This document shows positions 24,451 through 34,206 of a stretch of 64,000 bases of DNA, piece after piece (positions within the stretch are counted from its first letter, which is position 1; each line of letters opens with the position of its first letter). The translations under genes were made by a program, and so were the position numbers. A model generated the notes under the pieces. It had not been told where the DNA came from, ran no database searches, and saw nothing but the letters and a program-made list of their open reading frames with translations. This stretch comes from Ottowia sp047601385 (lineage in GTDB: Bacteria > Pseudomonadota > Gammaproteobacteria > Burkholderiales > Burkholderiaceae_C). The DNA is taken from positions 1,922,001 to 1,986,000 of the forward strand of contig NZ_JASGJP010000001.1 in the NCBI RefSeq assembly GCF_047601385.1, read 5' to 3'.

Positions 24451-24914
24451 AGAACCTGGCCGATGCCCTGCAACGCCGCGGCTGGATGATGGCGACGGCC
24501 GAAAGCTGCACCGGCGGGCTGATCGCCGGCGCCTGCACCGACCTCGCGGGCTCGTCGGCGTGGTTCGAGCGCGGCTTCGTCACCTACAGCAACGCCGCCA
24601 AGACCGAGCTGCTGGGCGTGCCGGCGGCGCTGATCGCCGCGCACGGCGCCGTCAGCGAGCCGGTGGCGCGCGCCATGGCCGAAGGCGCCGTCGCCCGCTC
24701 GCACGCGCGGGCCGCCGTGGCCGTGACCGGCGTGGCCGGCCCCACCGGCGGCAGCGCCGACAAGCCGGTGGGCACCGTGTGGTTCGGCTGGTGCGTGGAC
24801 GGCCGCGCGAGCACCGAGCTGCGCCGCTTCGGCGGCGACCGCGCCGCCGTGCGGGCGCAGACCGTGGCGCACGCGCTGCGCCAGCTGCTGGCGCTGCTCG
24901 GCGCGCCGCCCTGA
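24420..24914 (+). CDS. cinA: CinA-family nicotinamide-nucleotide amidohydrolase (PncC)
   Basis: Deamidates NMN to nicotinate mononucleotide; stand-alone CinA C-terminal domain of 164 residues. MATAESCTGGLIAGACTDLA, FVTYSNAAKTELLGV, AVTGVAGPTGGSADKPVGTV are family motifs with the catalytic Ser/Lys/Tyr. The start is uncertain: GTG 24420 lies inside a class 1 repeat, and TTG 24444 (IQNLADALQ) is an alternative. It follows pgpA by 34 nt. Confidence 0.9.
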   Translation: MDQALEPDLIQNLADALQRRGWMMATAESCTGGLIAGACTDLAGSSAWFERGFVTYSNAAKTELLGVPAALIAAHGAVSEPVARAMAEGAVARSHARAAVAVTGVAGPTGGSADKPVGTVWFGWCVDGRASTELRRFGGDRAAVRAQTVAHALRQLLALLGAPP

Positions 24915-24983
24915 AAGCGCGCCATCCCAGGCCACTAAGATGGCCGCGCGCCGCACCCATGAACAAGACCAGGAGACACCCGC

Positions 24984-26843
24984 ATGAGCACGCCGCAGAT
25001 CACCTTCAGCAGTACCGTCCGCTACAGCACGCTGGCCCTGTGCGTGGTGGGGCTGGTGCTGAGCCTGTTCACCATGATCGCGTTCGAGCGCGGCCTGCCG
25101 TGGTTCCTGCTGTTCGGCGCGCTGGTGGCGCTGGGCGTGCACGACCTGCGGCAGACGCGCCACGCCATCCTGCGCAACTACCCGATCCTGGGGCACCTGC
25201 GCTTCGCGCAGGAGTTCATCCGGCCCGAGATCCGCCAGTACTTCATCGAGGGCGACATGGAGGCGCAGCCCTTCTCGCGCGCGCAGCGCTCGGTGGTGTA
25301 CCAGCGCGCCAAGGGCATGCCGGACAACCGGCCCTTCGGCACGCAGCTCGACGTCGGCGCCGAGGGCTACGAGTGGATCAACCACTCGCTGCACCCCACC
25401 AAGATCGAGTCGCACGACTTCCGCATCTGGATCGGCGGCAGCCCCGGCGCGCCGCTGCCCGGCGTGTCGCCCTGCACCCAGCCCTACAGCGCCAGCGTGT
25501 TCAACATCTCGGCCATGAGCTTCGGCGCGCTGTCGGCCAACGCCGTGCTGGCGCTGAACCAGGGCGCCAGGCTGGGCGGCTTCGCGCACGACACGGGCGA
25601 GGGCTCCATCAGCCGCTACCACCGCGAGCACGGGGGCGATCTGATCTGGGAGATCGGCTCCGGCTACTTCGGCTGCCGCAACGCCGACGGCACCTTCAGC
25701 CCCGAGCGCTTCGCCGAGCAGGCGCAGGACCCGCAGGTGAAGATGATCGAGATCAAGCTCAGCCAGGGCGCCAAGCCCGGCCACGGCGGCGTGCTGCCGG
25801 GCGCCAAGGTCACGCCCGAGATCGCCGCCGCGCGCGGCGTGCCGGTGGGGGTGGCGTGCATCTCGCCCTCGGGGCACAGCGCGTTCTCCACGCCGGTGGA
25901 GCTGCTGCGCTTCGTGGCGCAGTTGCGTGAGCTGTCGGGCGGCAAACCGACCGGCTTCAAGCTGTGCATCGGCCACCCGTGGGAATGGTTCGGCATCGTC
26001 AAGGCCATGCTGGAGACCGGCATCACGCCCGACTTCATCGTGGTGGACGGCGCCGAGGGCGGCACCGGCGCCGCGCCGGTGGAGTTCACCGACCACGTGG
26101 GCACGCCGCTGCAGGAGGGCCTGCGCCTGGTGCACAACACGCTGCGCGGCGTGAACCTGCGCGAGCGCGTCAAGATCGGCTGCGCGGGCAAGGTCATCAC
26201 CTCGTTCGACATCGCGCGCATGCTGGCGCTGGGCGCCGACTGGTGCAACTCGGCGCGCGGCTTCATGATGGCCGTGGGCTGCCTGCAGGCGCAGACCTGC
26301 CACACCGGCCACTGCCCCACCGGCGTGACCACGCAGGACCCGATCCGCCAGCGCGCGCTGGTGGTGGGCGACAAGGCGCCGCGCGTGGCGCAGTACCACG
26401 CCAACACGCTGCATGCGCTGAAGGAGCTGCTGCAGGCCGCCGGCCTGACGCACACCGACCAGGTCACCTCGCACCACATCGTGCGCCGCATCGACGACAC
26501 GCAGGTGCGCCAGCTGTCGGGGCTGATGCCCTCGATGCCGCGCGGCGCGCTGCTGGGCGAGGTGTCCGCCCTGCCCGCCGTCTTCCGCCTGTTCTGGCCG
26601 CTGGCCAGCGCGCGCAGCTTCGCGCCCCAGCTGCCCGAGCCCGGCGACACGGCCAGGCCAGCGGCGGCGCAGGAGGTGGCGCAGCAGCTGCGCGACGCGC
26701 CGCCGCCCGAGCCGGCGCCGGTCGCGCACCTCGTGCCCGAGCAGGCGGTGCCGCCGGCGGCGGCGCCCGCATCGCCCACGCAGGTGCCACAGAGCTGGCG
26801 CGCCTCCGACCCCGTGAACGGCCGCGATCCAGCCGCGCGGTGA
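24984..26843 (+). CDS. FMN-binding glutamate synthase family protein
   Basis: A 619-residue protein with two N-terminal membrane helices (STLALCVVGLVLSLFTMIAF; LPWFLLFGALVALGV), then a glutamate-synthase-like FMN and iron-sulfur domain. Motifs: NISAMSFGALSANAVLALN, GGFAHDTGEGSISRYH, GAKPGHGGVLPG, VVDGAEGGTGAAP and the cysteine cluster CLQAQTCHTGHCPTGVTTQDP. The last about 60 residues are a Pro/Ala-rich tail. AGGAGA is upstream of ATG 24984. No small GltD-like subunit is present, so it is probably not a classical glutamate synthase; its reaction is unknown. Confidence 0.88.
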   Translation: MSTPQITFSSTVRYSTLALCVVGLVLSLFTMIAFERGLPWFLLFGALVALGVHDLRQTRHAILRNYPILGHLRFAQEFIRPEIRQYFIEGDMEAQPFSRAQRSVVYQRAKGMPDNRPFGTQLDVGAEGYEWINHSLHPTKIESHDFRIWIGGSPGAPLPGVSPCTQPYSASVFNISAMSFGALSANAVLALNQGARLGGFAHDTGEGSISRYHREHGGDLIWEIGSGYFGCRNADGTFSPERFAEQAQDPQVKMIEIKLSQGAKPGHGGVLPGAKVTPEIAAARGVPVGVACISPSGHSAFSTPVELLRFVAQLRELSGGKPTGFKLCIGHPWEWFGIVKAMLETGITPDFIVVDGAEGGTGAAPVEFTDHVGTPLQEGLRLVHNTLRGVNLRERVKIGCAGKVITSFDIARMLALGADWCNSARGFMMAVGCLQAQTCHTGHCPTGVTTQDPIRQRALVVGDKAPRVAQYHANTLHALKELLQAAGLTHTDQVTSHHIVRRIDDTQVRQLSGLMPSMPRGALLGEVSALPAVFRLFWPLASARSFAPQLPEPGDTARPAAAQEVAQQLRDAPPPEPAPVAHLVPEQAVPPAAAPASPTQVPQSWRASDPVNGRDPAAR

Positions 26844-27026
26844 ATCGGTGACGCTCTGTTTTTAGGAGCGACTTACACAATCCTTACGCCGTTCGCGCGA
26901 GCATCGGCCTCGTCGGCGGCACGCGCCGCACGCTGATCGCGCCGGGTGAAAACCCCTAACGACCAGGTGCCTGCACGCGGCCATAATCCGCTCGTTTTTG
27001 TGGTCACAGAGGCGTCAGCCAGTCGC

Positions 27027-27800
<774 letters not shown>

Positions 27801-27801
27801 C

Positions 27802-28512
27802 ATGAGCAGTTCCACGCCCGCCATCCAGATCCGCGACCTGCACACCTGGTACGGCGAGTCGCACATCCTGCACGGCATCAACATCGACGTGATGCCGGGC
27901 GAGGTGGTCACCCTGCTGGGCCGCAACGGCGCCGGCCGCACCACCACGCTGCGCGCCATCATGGGCCTGACGGGCAAGCGCACCGGTTCGATCCAGGCCG
28001 GCGGCCAGGAGACCATCGGCATGCCGCCGCACCAGATCGCGCGTCTGGGGATCGGCTACTGCCCGGAAGAGCGCGGCATCATGACCTCGCTCACCTGCGA
28101 GGAGAACCTGATGCTGCCGCCCAAGGTGGCCGAGGGCGGCATGGGCATCGACGAGATCTACGAGATGTTCCCCAACCTGAAGGCGCGCCGGGGCAGCCCG
28201 GGCGGGCGCCTGTCGGGCGGCGAGCAGCAGATGCTGGCGGTGGCGCGCATCCTGCGCACCGGCGCCAAGGTGCTGCTGCTGGACGAAATCTCCGAGGGCC
28301 TGGCCCCGGTCATCGTGCAGGCGCTGGCGCGCATGATCCGCGAGCTGCGCTCGCGCGGCTTCACGGTGCTGATGGTGGAGCAGAACTTCCGCTTCGCCGC
28401 GCCGCTGGCCGACCGCTTCTACATCGTCGAGCGCGGCCTGGTCGTGCGCGAGTTCACCGCCGCCGAGCTGCCGGGCACCATGGACATGTTGCGCGACTAC
28501 CTCGGCGTCTAG
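27802..28512 (+). CDS. livF: Branched-chain amino acid-type ABC transporter ATP-binding protein (LivF) with Arg in Walker A
   Basis: A 236-residue ATPase starting 1 nt after the livG stop. The P-loop reads LLGRNGAGRTTTLR: the invariant Lys is Arg (CGC at about 27937). The rest is normal: RLGIGYCPEERGIMTSLTCE, RLSGGEQQMLAVARIL, VLLLDEISEGLAP and MVEQNFRFA. I recall the same change in other Burkholderiales LivF proteins, so it may be a lineage feature rather than a defect; LivG keeps Lys. ATP hydrolysis could then be asymmetric. Confidence 0.88.
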   Translation: MSSSTPAIQIRDLHTWYGESHILHGINIDVMPGEVVTLLGRNGAGRTTTLRAIMGLTGKRTGSIQAGGQETIGMPPHQIARLGIGYCPEERGIMTSLTCEENLMLPPKVAEGGMGIDEIYEMFPNLKARRGSPGGRLSGGEQQMLAVARILRTGAKVLLLDEISEGLAPVIVQALARMIRELRSRGFTVLMVEQNFRFAAPLADRFYIVERGLVVREFTAAELPGTMDMLRDYLGV

Positions 28513-28549
28513 TTTTTTTGGCAGTCCACTACTCACAAGGAGAGGTTCG

Positions 28550-29770
28550 ATGAAACGCAAACTGCTCTGCACGCTGCTGGCCGGCATGGGCCTGGGTCTG
28601 GCGGGCCTGGCCCAGGCCCAGGTCTCCGACAACCTGGTCAAGATCGGCGTGCTGACCGACATGTCCGGCCTCTACGCCGACCTGTCCGGCTCCGGCTCGG
28701 TGACCGCGGCCAGGATGGCGGTGGACGACTACACCAAGGCCAGCGGCTCGAAGCTGAAGGTCGAGATCGTGTCGGCCGACCACCAGAACAAGGCCGACGT
28801 GGGCTCCAGCGTGGCCCGCAAGTGGTTCGACAGCGAGCAGGTGGACGCCATCGTCGACGTGCCCACCTCGTCGGTCGCGCTGGCCGTGCACGAAGTCGCG
28901 CGCGAGAAGGGCAAGGTGATGCTGAACTCCGGCGCCGCCTCGTCCGACCTGACCGGCAAGCTGTGCTCGCCCAACACCGTGCACTGGACCTACGACACCT
29001 GGATGCTGGCGAACAGCACCGGCGGCGCGATGGTGAAGAACGGTGGCGACACCTGGTTCTTCCTGACCGCTGACTACGCCTTCGGCCACGCGCTGGAGCG
29101 CGACACCTCCGAGGTGGTCAAGGCCGCCGGCGGCAAGGTGCTGGGCAGCGTGAAGGTGCCGCTGGCCACGCAGGACTTCTCCTCCTTCCTGCTGCAGGCG
29201 CAGTCGTCCAAGGCCAAGATCATCGGCCTGGCCAACGCCGGCGGCGACACCATCAACTCGATCAAGCAGGCATCGGAGTTCGGCATCACCAAGGGCGGCC
29301 AGAACCTGGCCGGCCTGCTGGTGTTCCTGAGCGACGTGCACGGCCTGGGCCTGCAGACCGCCCAGGGCCTGATCCTGACCGAGACCTTCTACTGGGACCT
29401 GAACGACGGCACCCGCGCCTGGTCCAAGCGCTTCGCGTCGGCCAACGGCGGCAAGTACCCGACCATGGTGCAGGCCGGCGTGTACTCGGCCGTGACGCAC
29501 TACCTGAAGGCCATCGACGCCGGCAAGACCGACGACGGCACCAAGACCGTGGCGAAGATGAAGGAACTGCCCACCGACGACCCGCTGTTCGGCAAGGGCA
29601 CCATCCGCGCCGACGGCCGCAAGATCCACCCGGCCTACCTGCTGGAAGTGAAGAAGCCCGCCGAGTCGAAAGGCCCCTACGACTACTACAAGATCCGCGC
29701 CACGATCCCGGCCGACAAGGCGTTCCGCCCCGTCGACCAGGGCAGCTGCCCGCTGGTCGCCAAGAAGTAA
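28550..29770 (+). CDS. Branched-chain amino acid-type ABC transporter substrate-binding protein
   Basis: A 406-residue periplasmic receptor. Signal peptide MKRKLLCTLLAGMGLGLAGL...AQAQ; the mature protein starts VSDNLVKIGVLTDMSGLYAD. VPTSSVALAVHEVAREKGKV and WFFLTADYAFGHALERDT are typical of the LivK-like family. Close relatives in Burkholderiales bind a range of amino acids, amides or aromatic acids, so the ligand is open. AAGGAGAGG gives a strong ribosome-binding site. It sits third in the operon, between the ATPases and the permeases. Confidence 0.88.
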   Translation: MKRKLLCTLLAGMGLGLAGLAQAQVSDNLVKIGVLTDMSGLYADLSGSGSVTAARMAVDDYTKASGSKLKVEIVSADHQNKADVGSSVARKWFDSEQVDAIVDVPTSSVALAVHEVAREKGKVMLNSGAASSDLTGKLCSPNTVHWTYDTWMLANSTGGAMVKNGGDTWFFLTADYAFGHALERDTSEVVKAAGGKVLGSVKVPLATQDFSSFLLQAQSSKAKIIGLANAGGDTINSIKQASEFGITKGGQNLAGLLVFLSDVHGLGLQTAQGLILTETFYWDLNDGTRAWSKRFASANGGKYPTMVQAGVYSAVTHYLKAIDAGKTDDGTKTVAKMKELPTDDPLFGKGTIRADGRKIHPAYLLEVKKPAESKGPYDYYKIRATIPADKAFRPVDQGSCPLVAKK

Positions 29771-29809
29771 GCCGCGCACGCGACGGCAAGGCACAGACAC
29801 GACGACGCC

Positions 29810-30694
29810 ATGGACATCTTCGGCATCCCGATCCAGGCCATGATGGGGCAGTTGCTCATCGGCCTCATCAATGGCTCGTTCTACGCCCTGCTCTCGCTCG
29901 GGCTGGCCGTGATCTTCGGCCTGCTGAACATCATCAACTTCGCCCACGGCGCGCAGTACATGCTGGGCGCCTTCGGCGCCTACCTGCTGCTGAACAAGCT
30001 GGGGCTGGGCTACTGGTGGTCGCTGCTGCTGGTGCCGGTCATCGTCGGCGCCACCGGCGTCGTCATCGAGCGCACCATGCTCCAGCGCCTGTACAAGCTG
30101 GACCACCTCTACGGCCTGCTCCTCACCTTCGGCCTGGCGCTGATCATCCAGGGCCTGTTCCGCAACGAATACGGCTCCACCGGCCTGCCCTACGCCATCC
30201 CCGAGCAGCTCTCGGGCGGGCGCAACCTGGGCTTCATGTTCCTGCCCAACTACCGCGCCTGGGTCATCGTCGCCTCGGCGGTGGTGTGCGTGGGCACCTG
30301 GTTCGTGATCGAGCGCACCCGCCTGGGCGGCTACCTGCGCGCGGCCACCGAGAACCCGCAGCTGGTGCAGGCCTTCGGCATCAACGTGCCGCGCATGATC
30401 ACGCTCACCTACGGCTTCGGCGTGGCGCTGGCCGCGCTGGCCGGCGTGATGGCCGCGCCCATCTACCAGGTCAGCCCGCAGATGGGCGCCGACCTCATCA
30501 TCGTGGTGTTCGCCGTGGTGGTGATCGGCGGCATGGGCTCCATCATGGGCGCCATCGTCACCGGCTTCGGCCTGGGCCTGATCGAGGGGCTGACCAAGGT
30601 GTTCTACCCCGAAGCCTCGACCACCGTCATCTTCATCATCATGACCATCGTGCTGCTGATCCGTCCGGCCGGTCTGTTCGGAACGCAGAAGTAA
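29810..30694 (+). CDS. livH: Branched-chain amino acid-type ABC transporter permease (LivH)
   Basis: A 294-residue inner-membrane permease with about eight helices. LINGSFYALLSLGLAVIFGL, NIINFAHGAQYMLGAFGAYL and GGMGSIMGAIVTGFGLGLIE are LivH hallmarks; the last includes the ATPase coupling region. It forms the channel with LivM, whose gene starts 3 nt downstream. Confidence 0.9.
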   Translation: MDIFGIPIQAMMGQLLIGLINGSFYALLSLGLAVIFGLLNIINFAHGAQYMLGAFGAYLLLNKLGLGYWWSLLLVPVIVGATGVVIERTMLQRLYKLDHLYGLLLTFGLALIIQGLFRNEYGSTGLPYAIPEQLSGGRNLGFMFLPNYRAWVIVASAVVCVGTWFVIERTRLGGYLRAATENPQLVQAFGINVPRMITLTYGFGVALAALAGVMAAPIYQVSPQMGADLIIVVFAVVVIGGMGSIMGAIVTGFGLGLIEGLTKVFYPEASTTVIFIIMTIVLLIRPAGLFGTQK

Positions 30695-30697
30695 GCC

Positions 30698-31642
30698 ATG
30701 GCCAACACGCCCAACCCCGCGCGCGCGCACCGCGTCGCCTTCGCCCTCATGGCGGCAATCTTCATCCTGGCGCCGCTGCTGGGGGTGTATCCGATCTTCA
30801 TGATGAAGGTGATGTGCTTCGCGCTGTTCGCCTGCGCCTTCAACCTGCTGCTGGGCTTCGGCGGGCTGCTGTCGTTCGGCCACGCCATGTTCCTGGGCGG
30901 CGCCGGCTACGTGTCGGCGCACGCTGCCAAGGTGTGGGGCCTGACGCCCGAGCTGGCGATCCTGACGGCCACGCTGTGCGCGGCGGCGCTGGGCTGGGTG
31001 GCCGGGCTGCTGGCGATCCGCCGCCAGGGCATCTACTTCGCCATGATCACGCTGGCGCTGGCGCAGATGATCTTCTTCTTCAGCCTGCAAGCGCCCTTCA
31101 CCGGCGGCGAGGACGGCATCCAGGCGGTGCCGCGCGGCAGGCTGTTCGGCCTCATCGACCTGTCGCAGCCGATGGCGATGTACGCCCTGGTGCTGGTCAT
31201 CTTCCTGGGCGGCTTCGCGCTGATCTACCGCATCATCCACTCGCCGTTCGGCCAGGTGCTGAAGGCGATCCGCGAGAACGAGCCGCGCGCCATCTCGCTG
31301 GGCTACGACGCCGACAGGTTCAAGCACCGCGCCTTCGTGCTGTCGGCCGCGCTGGCGGGGCTGGCCGGCGCGACCAAGGCGCTGGTGTTCCAGCTGGCCT
31401 CGCTGACCGACGTGTACTGGAGCATGTCGGGCGAGGTGGTGCTGATGACGCTGGTGGGCGGGCTGGGCACCATCTTCGGCCCGGTGGTGGGCGCGGCGGT
31501 GATCGTGACCATGCAGAACTACCTGGCGCAGCTGGGCGCCTGGGTCACCGTGGTGCAGGGCGTGATCTTCGTGCTGTGCGTGCTGCTGTTCCGGCGCGGC
31601 ATCGTGGGCGAGATCGGCCACCTGCTGAAGAAGTCGCTGTAG
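30698..31642 (+). CDS. livM: Branched-chain amino acid-type ABC transporter permease (LivM)
   Basis: A 314-residue inner-membrane permease. FNLLLGFGGLLSFGHAMFLG, RRQGIYFAMITLALAQMIFF, FTGGEDGIQAVPRG and VVLMTLVGGLGTIFGPVVGA are LivM features. It is the last gene of the operon and is followed by a GC-rich hairpin. Confidence 0.9.
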   Translation: MANTPNPARAHRVAFALMAAIFILAPLLGVYPIFMMKVMCFALFACAFNLLLGFGGLLSFGHAMFLGGAGYVSAHAAKVWGLTPELAILTATLCAAALGWVAGLLAIRRQGIYFAMITLALAQMIFFFSLQAPFTGGEDGIQAVPRGRLFGLIDLSQPMAMYALVLVIFLGGFALIYRIIHSPFGQVLKAIRENEPRAISLGYDADRFKHRAFVLSAALAGLAGATKALVFQLASLTDVYWSMSGEVVLMTLVGGLGTIFGPVVGAAVIVTMQNYLAQLGAWVTVVQGVIFVLCVLLFRRGIVGEIGHLLKKSL

Positions 31643-31672
31643 GGCCGGGCGCTTCGGCCGCGGGCGACCTGG

Positions 31673-31690
31673 GCGGGCCATTCGGCCCGC
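31673..31690 (+). terminator. Hairpin after livM, possible terminator
   Basis: GCGGGCC-ATTC-GGCCCGC forms a perfect 7-bp stem with a 4-nt loop, 30 nt after the livM stop. There is no T-run, so intrinsic termination is uncertain. Confidence 0.4.
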
Positions 31691-31711
31691 TCGCCGCTTC
31701 AGGACCGCCGT

Positions 31712-31771
31712 TTCAAGCCAAATCGGCCTCCAGCGCCCGCCGGACATGCGCTGGCAGCTATCTTTTAAGAA
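31712..31771. repeat. Class 1 dispersed repeat overlapping the PIN gene 3' end
   Basis: TTTCAAGCCAAATCGGCCTC then CAGCGCCCGCCGGACATGCG and CTGGCAGCTATCTTTTAAGA. The stop codon TAA of the PIN-domain gene lies in its right end, so the last codons of that gene border or use the repeat. Confidence 0.85.
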
Positions 31772-32208
31772 GCACCCCAAACCCGCCGCACCTGCACGCC
31801 CAGCGGCGCCAGCCGGCGCGCCAGGCCCAGCACGCGGGCGTCCTTGCTGAGCAGCGTGGCGCGCCAGGCCACCGCCAGGTCGATGAAGGGCTGGTCGTCC
31901 GGGTCGCGGCAGCGCACCGGCGTGGGCGCCGCCGGCGGCACCCGCTCGGCGCGGGCGTCGAAGGCGGCCAGCACGGCCTGCGGCGCCGGGCCGGCGGGCG
32001 CCAGGCGCGGCGCGATGCGCGGGTAGGCCAGCACGCGCGCCAGCTCATCGCGCATGCCGGCGGTGGCCAGCCAGCGCAGCGCGCCGCCCTCCAGCGCAGC
32101 GCGCAGCGGCCGCGCGGCGGGGTCGTCGAACACCCACAGGTCGAGCACGCAGTTGGTGTCGATCACCACCGGCATGCCGCGCCCGATCGAGCCGGTCGTG
32201 ATGTGCAT
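31765..32208 (-). CDS. PIN-domain protein, putative toxin component (COG1569-like)
   Basis: A 147-residue PIN nuclease-like protein. PVVIDTNCVLDLWVFDDP holds the first acidic residue; MRDELARVLAYPRI the second; RDPDDQPFIDLAVAW the third and fourth. This is the family called putative toxin-antitoxin system toxin component. No antitoxin-like gene is adjacent on the same strand, so the toxin role is doubtful. Start may be ATG 32208 or ATG 32175 (MPVVIDTNC). The stop codon lies in a dispersed repeat. Confidence 0.75.
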   Translation of the reverse strand: MHITTGSIGRGMPVVIDTNCVLDLWVFDDPAARPLRAALEGGALRWLATAGMRDELARVLAYPRIAPRLAPAGPAPQAVLAAFDARAERVPPAAPTPVRCRDPDDQPFIDLAVAWRATLLSKDARVLGLARRLAPLGVQVRRVWGAS

Positions 32209-32424
32209 GTCGGCGATTATTCCGGTTCGGGCGAACGGAGCGTGCGCCCCGCTCGCCGTCACCCTCATGGCCCGGCGGCCCGGTCAGCAACCTCTGCTCT
32301 GACGATCCGGGGAAAGCTCGGCGGGGGCGCAAGCCAAGTCGCGTCGGGCGCTGCGGCAGCATTGATCTTCATCCGCCCCAATCCCCCGGTGTGCAAGACT
32401 GCATGCCGAAAACGGCTTCAACAC

Positions 32425-32442
32425 CCTGCCAGATCTGCCAGG
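32425..32442. promoter_or_regulatory. Lux-box-like operator upstream of the LuxR gene
   Basis: CCTGCCAGATCTGCCAGG pairs in eight of nine symmetric positions and fits the CTG-N10-CAG form of lux boxes. It is centred about 44 nt before the ATG at 32478. This is the expected place for self-regulation by the LuxR protein encoded next to it. Confidence 0.7.
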
Positions 32443-32477
32443 TGCCAACCGCGATGCGATGGGATAGAACACACGCC

Positions 32478-33209
32478 ATGCTCACGCTGCCCCGCTACCT
32501 CCACACGCTCGAGCAGTTCGGCACCGTGAGCACGGCCCAGGAGTTGACGCGACTCCTGTCGGGCCTGGGCCAGGCGCTGGGCTTTCACGGCATCGTGCAT
32601 GGCCTGCAAAGCTACTCTCGCCAGAGCGGGCTGCATGTGGATTCCACCTCGGTGATTTCCGACCGCTGGCACAGCCACTACATGCAGCAGGCGTACTACC
32701 AGATCGATCCGCGCGTGCACCACTGCGCGCGCCACACCACCCCGTTGACGTGGAGCAGCATCGGGCCCTGCGAGAACCCACGCGCCACGCAGATGATGCG
32801 CGAGGCCCACGACTTCGGCCTGCGCGCGGGCATCTACGCCCCCGTGCACAGCATGGACGGGCGCTTCAGCCTGACCTGCGTGAGCCTGCGCGACGTGCCG
32901 CAGGCCGAGGCGCTGGACCTGGTTCGCCACGCCGCGCCGCTGCTGCCGGCGCTGGCGGCCCACGCGCACGAGGCGGCGCTGCGCCTGCTACCCGGCGGCC
33001 AGCGGCCCGAGGTCGCTCTCACGCAGCGCGAACGCGAGTGCCTGCAATGGGCGGCCGCGGGCAAGACCTCGTGGGAAATCGGCCTGGTGCTGAGCATCGC
33101 GGAGCGGACGGTGAACTTCCACCTGAAAAACGCCATGGCCAAGCTGGGGTGCCACAGCCGGCAGCACGCCATCGCCAAGGCCCTGATGCAGGGGCTGATC
33201 GGCCTGTAA
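32478..33209 (+). CDS. LuxR-type quorum-sensing regulator (autoinducer-binding domain), orphan
   Basis: A 243-residue protein with an N-terminal acyl-homoserine-lactone-binding domain and a C-terminal LuxR helix-turn-helix. In TraR numbering W57, Y61, D70, P71 and W85 are all at the right spacing in RWHSHYMQQAYYQIDPRVHH...PLTWS, and G113 is in AHDFGLRAG. The HTH reads LTQRERECLQWAAAGKTSWE then LSIAERTVNFHLKNAMAKLG. No luxI synthase is present in the window, so it is a LuxR solo here. ATG at 32478 is preferred because the lux box lies just upstream; the frame is open from 32391. Confidence 0.88.
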   Translation: MLTLPRYLHTLEQFGTVSTAQELTRLLSGLGQALGFHGIVHGLQSYSRQSGLHVDSTSVISDRWHSHYMQQAYYQIDPRVHHCARHTTPLTWSSIGPCENPRATQMMREAHDFGLRAGIYAPVHSMDGRFSLTCVSLRDVPQAEALDLVRHAAPLLPALAAHAHEAALRLLPGGQRPEVALTQRERECLQWAAAGKTSWEIGLVLSIAERTVNFHLKNAMAKLGCHSRQHAIAKALMQGLIGL

Positions 33210-33297
33210 GAACGGGCAGTTCAATCCCGGGCACCCGTGCGCTGCAATCGCTCCCACTTCATGCGCTGTGCGTGAAGCATCCATCGGGAGTTTCATC

Positions 33298-34101
33298 GTG
33301 CACCTTGCATCCGCCGCCATCCGCTTCACGCCACGCCTGACCTTGGCTGCCTGCCTTGCTGCCCTGCTCACCGCCTGCGGGGGCGACGATGGCGATGCCG
33401 CTGGCAGCACGCCCTACGCCATCGGCGGTACCGTGGCCGGGCTGGCCGAAGGCGCCGCGCTCGTGCTCAGCAACAACGGCGGCGACGCGCTGCGTGTGAC
33501 GGCCAACGGCGCGTTCACGTTCGCCCAGCCTGCGTCCGGCTACCGGATCGAAGTCGCCACCCAGCCGAGCGGGCAGAACTGCACGGTCGCCAACGGCAGC
33601 GGCACCGCCGCCGCGCCGGTGACCGATGTCCAGGTAAGCTGCGCCGCCGGCGACGGCGGAGGCGGCACGGGCCCAGTCATCACCGCAGGGATCCCCGGCA
33701 TCCTGGGCGAGTGGCAGCAGGGCACCTGCGTGGCCGCGGGCCCCGGGCGGTGGGCCCGCAACTACCTGCGCCCGGTGCAGGTGAACGAGACCACCATCGC
33801 GCACGTCCAGGGCCTGCGGCTTTTCGCCGACAGCCAGTGCGCGGGCGCAGCCAGCGTGCTGGGCGGCACGGCCATGGGGCAGGTGACGTTCTCGCGTTCC
33901 GAATCCAACGCCAGCGTGGCCGCCAACTGGGGGACGTTCAAGCAGATCACCGGCCTCGCCAGCCAGGCCATCTGGGCCAAGCGGGGCGAAAACACCCTGT
34001 GCCTGCTGGGGGACGAGAACCCGTCCATCCTGCCGACGCTGGCCCGGGTGGCCGCCGCGCTGGAAACGCTGCCGGCATCGGCCTGCTACACAAGGCTGTA
34101 A
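33298..34101 (+). CDS. Putative lipoprotein of unknown function
   Basis: A 267-residue exported protein. RLTLAACLAALLTACGGDDG ends in a lipobox (LTAC), so the mature N-terminal Cys would be lipidated. A beta-type domain follows (YAIGGTVAGLAEGAALVLSN, GYRIEVATQPSGQNCTVA), common in Burkholderiales surface lipoproteins, then a Gly-rich linker (GDGGGGTG) and a Cys-containing C-terminal domain I do not recognise. GTG at 33298 has GGGAG eight nt upstream. It follows the LuxR gene by 88 nt and could be in its regulon. Confidence 0.7.
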   Translation: MHLASAAIRFTPRLTLAACLAALLTACGGDDGDAAGSTPYAIGGTVAGLAEGAALVLSNNGGDALRVTANGAFTFAQPASGYRIEVATQPSGQNCTVANGSGTAAAPVTDVQVSCAAGDGGGGTGPVITAGIPGILGEWQQGTCVAAGPGRWARNYLRPVQVNETTIAHVQGLRLFADSQCAGAASVLGGTAMGQVTFSRSESNASVAANWGTFKQITGLASQAIWAKRGENTLCLLGDENPSILPTLARVAAALETLPASACYTRL

Positions 34102-34206
34102 GCGCCCCTGCGCGCGCCGCAGGCCCAAGGCGCTGAGCCAAGGGAGCCTCGGACTGCAAACGGCCCCGACGGCCACCTGGGCGGCTGGGCGGGCCGGGGC
34201 GCCGGC

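Noticed and set aside
28529..31780. Minus-strand open frame of more than 1000 codons
   Set aside because: It lies opposite livF-livK-livH-livM, and its residues (His, Gln, Ala, Arg, Val rich) are the usual antisense pattern of GC-rich genes. No domain is visible.
31765..32208. Complete toxin-antitoxin module
   Set aside because: Only a PIN-domain protein is present; no antitoxin-like small gene is adjacent on its strand.
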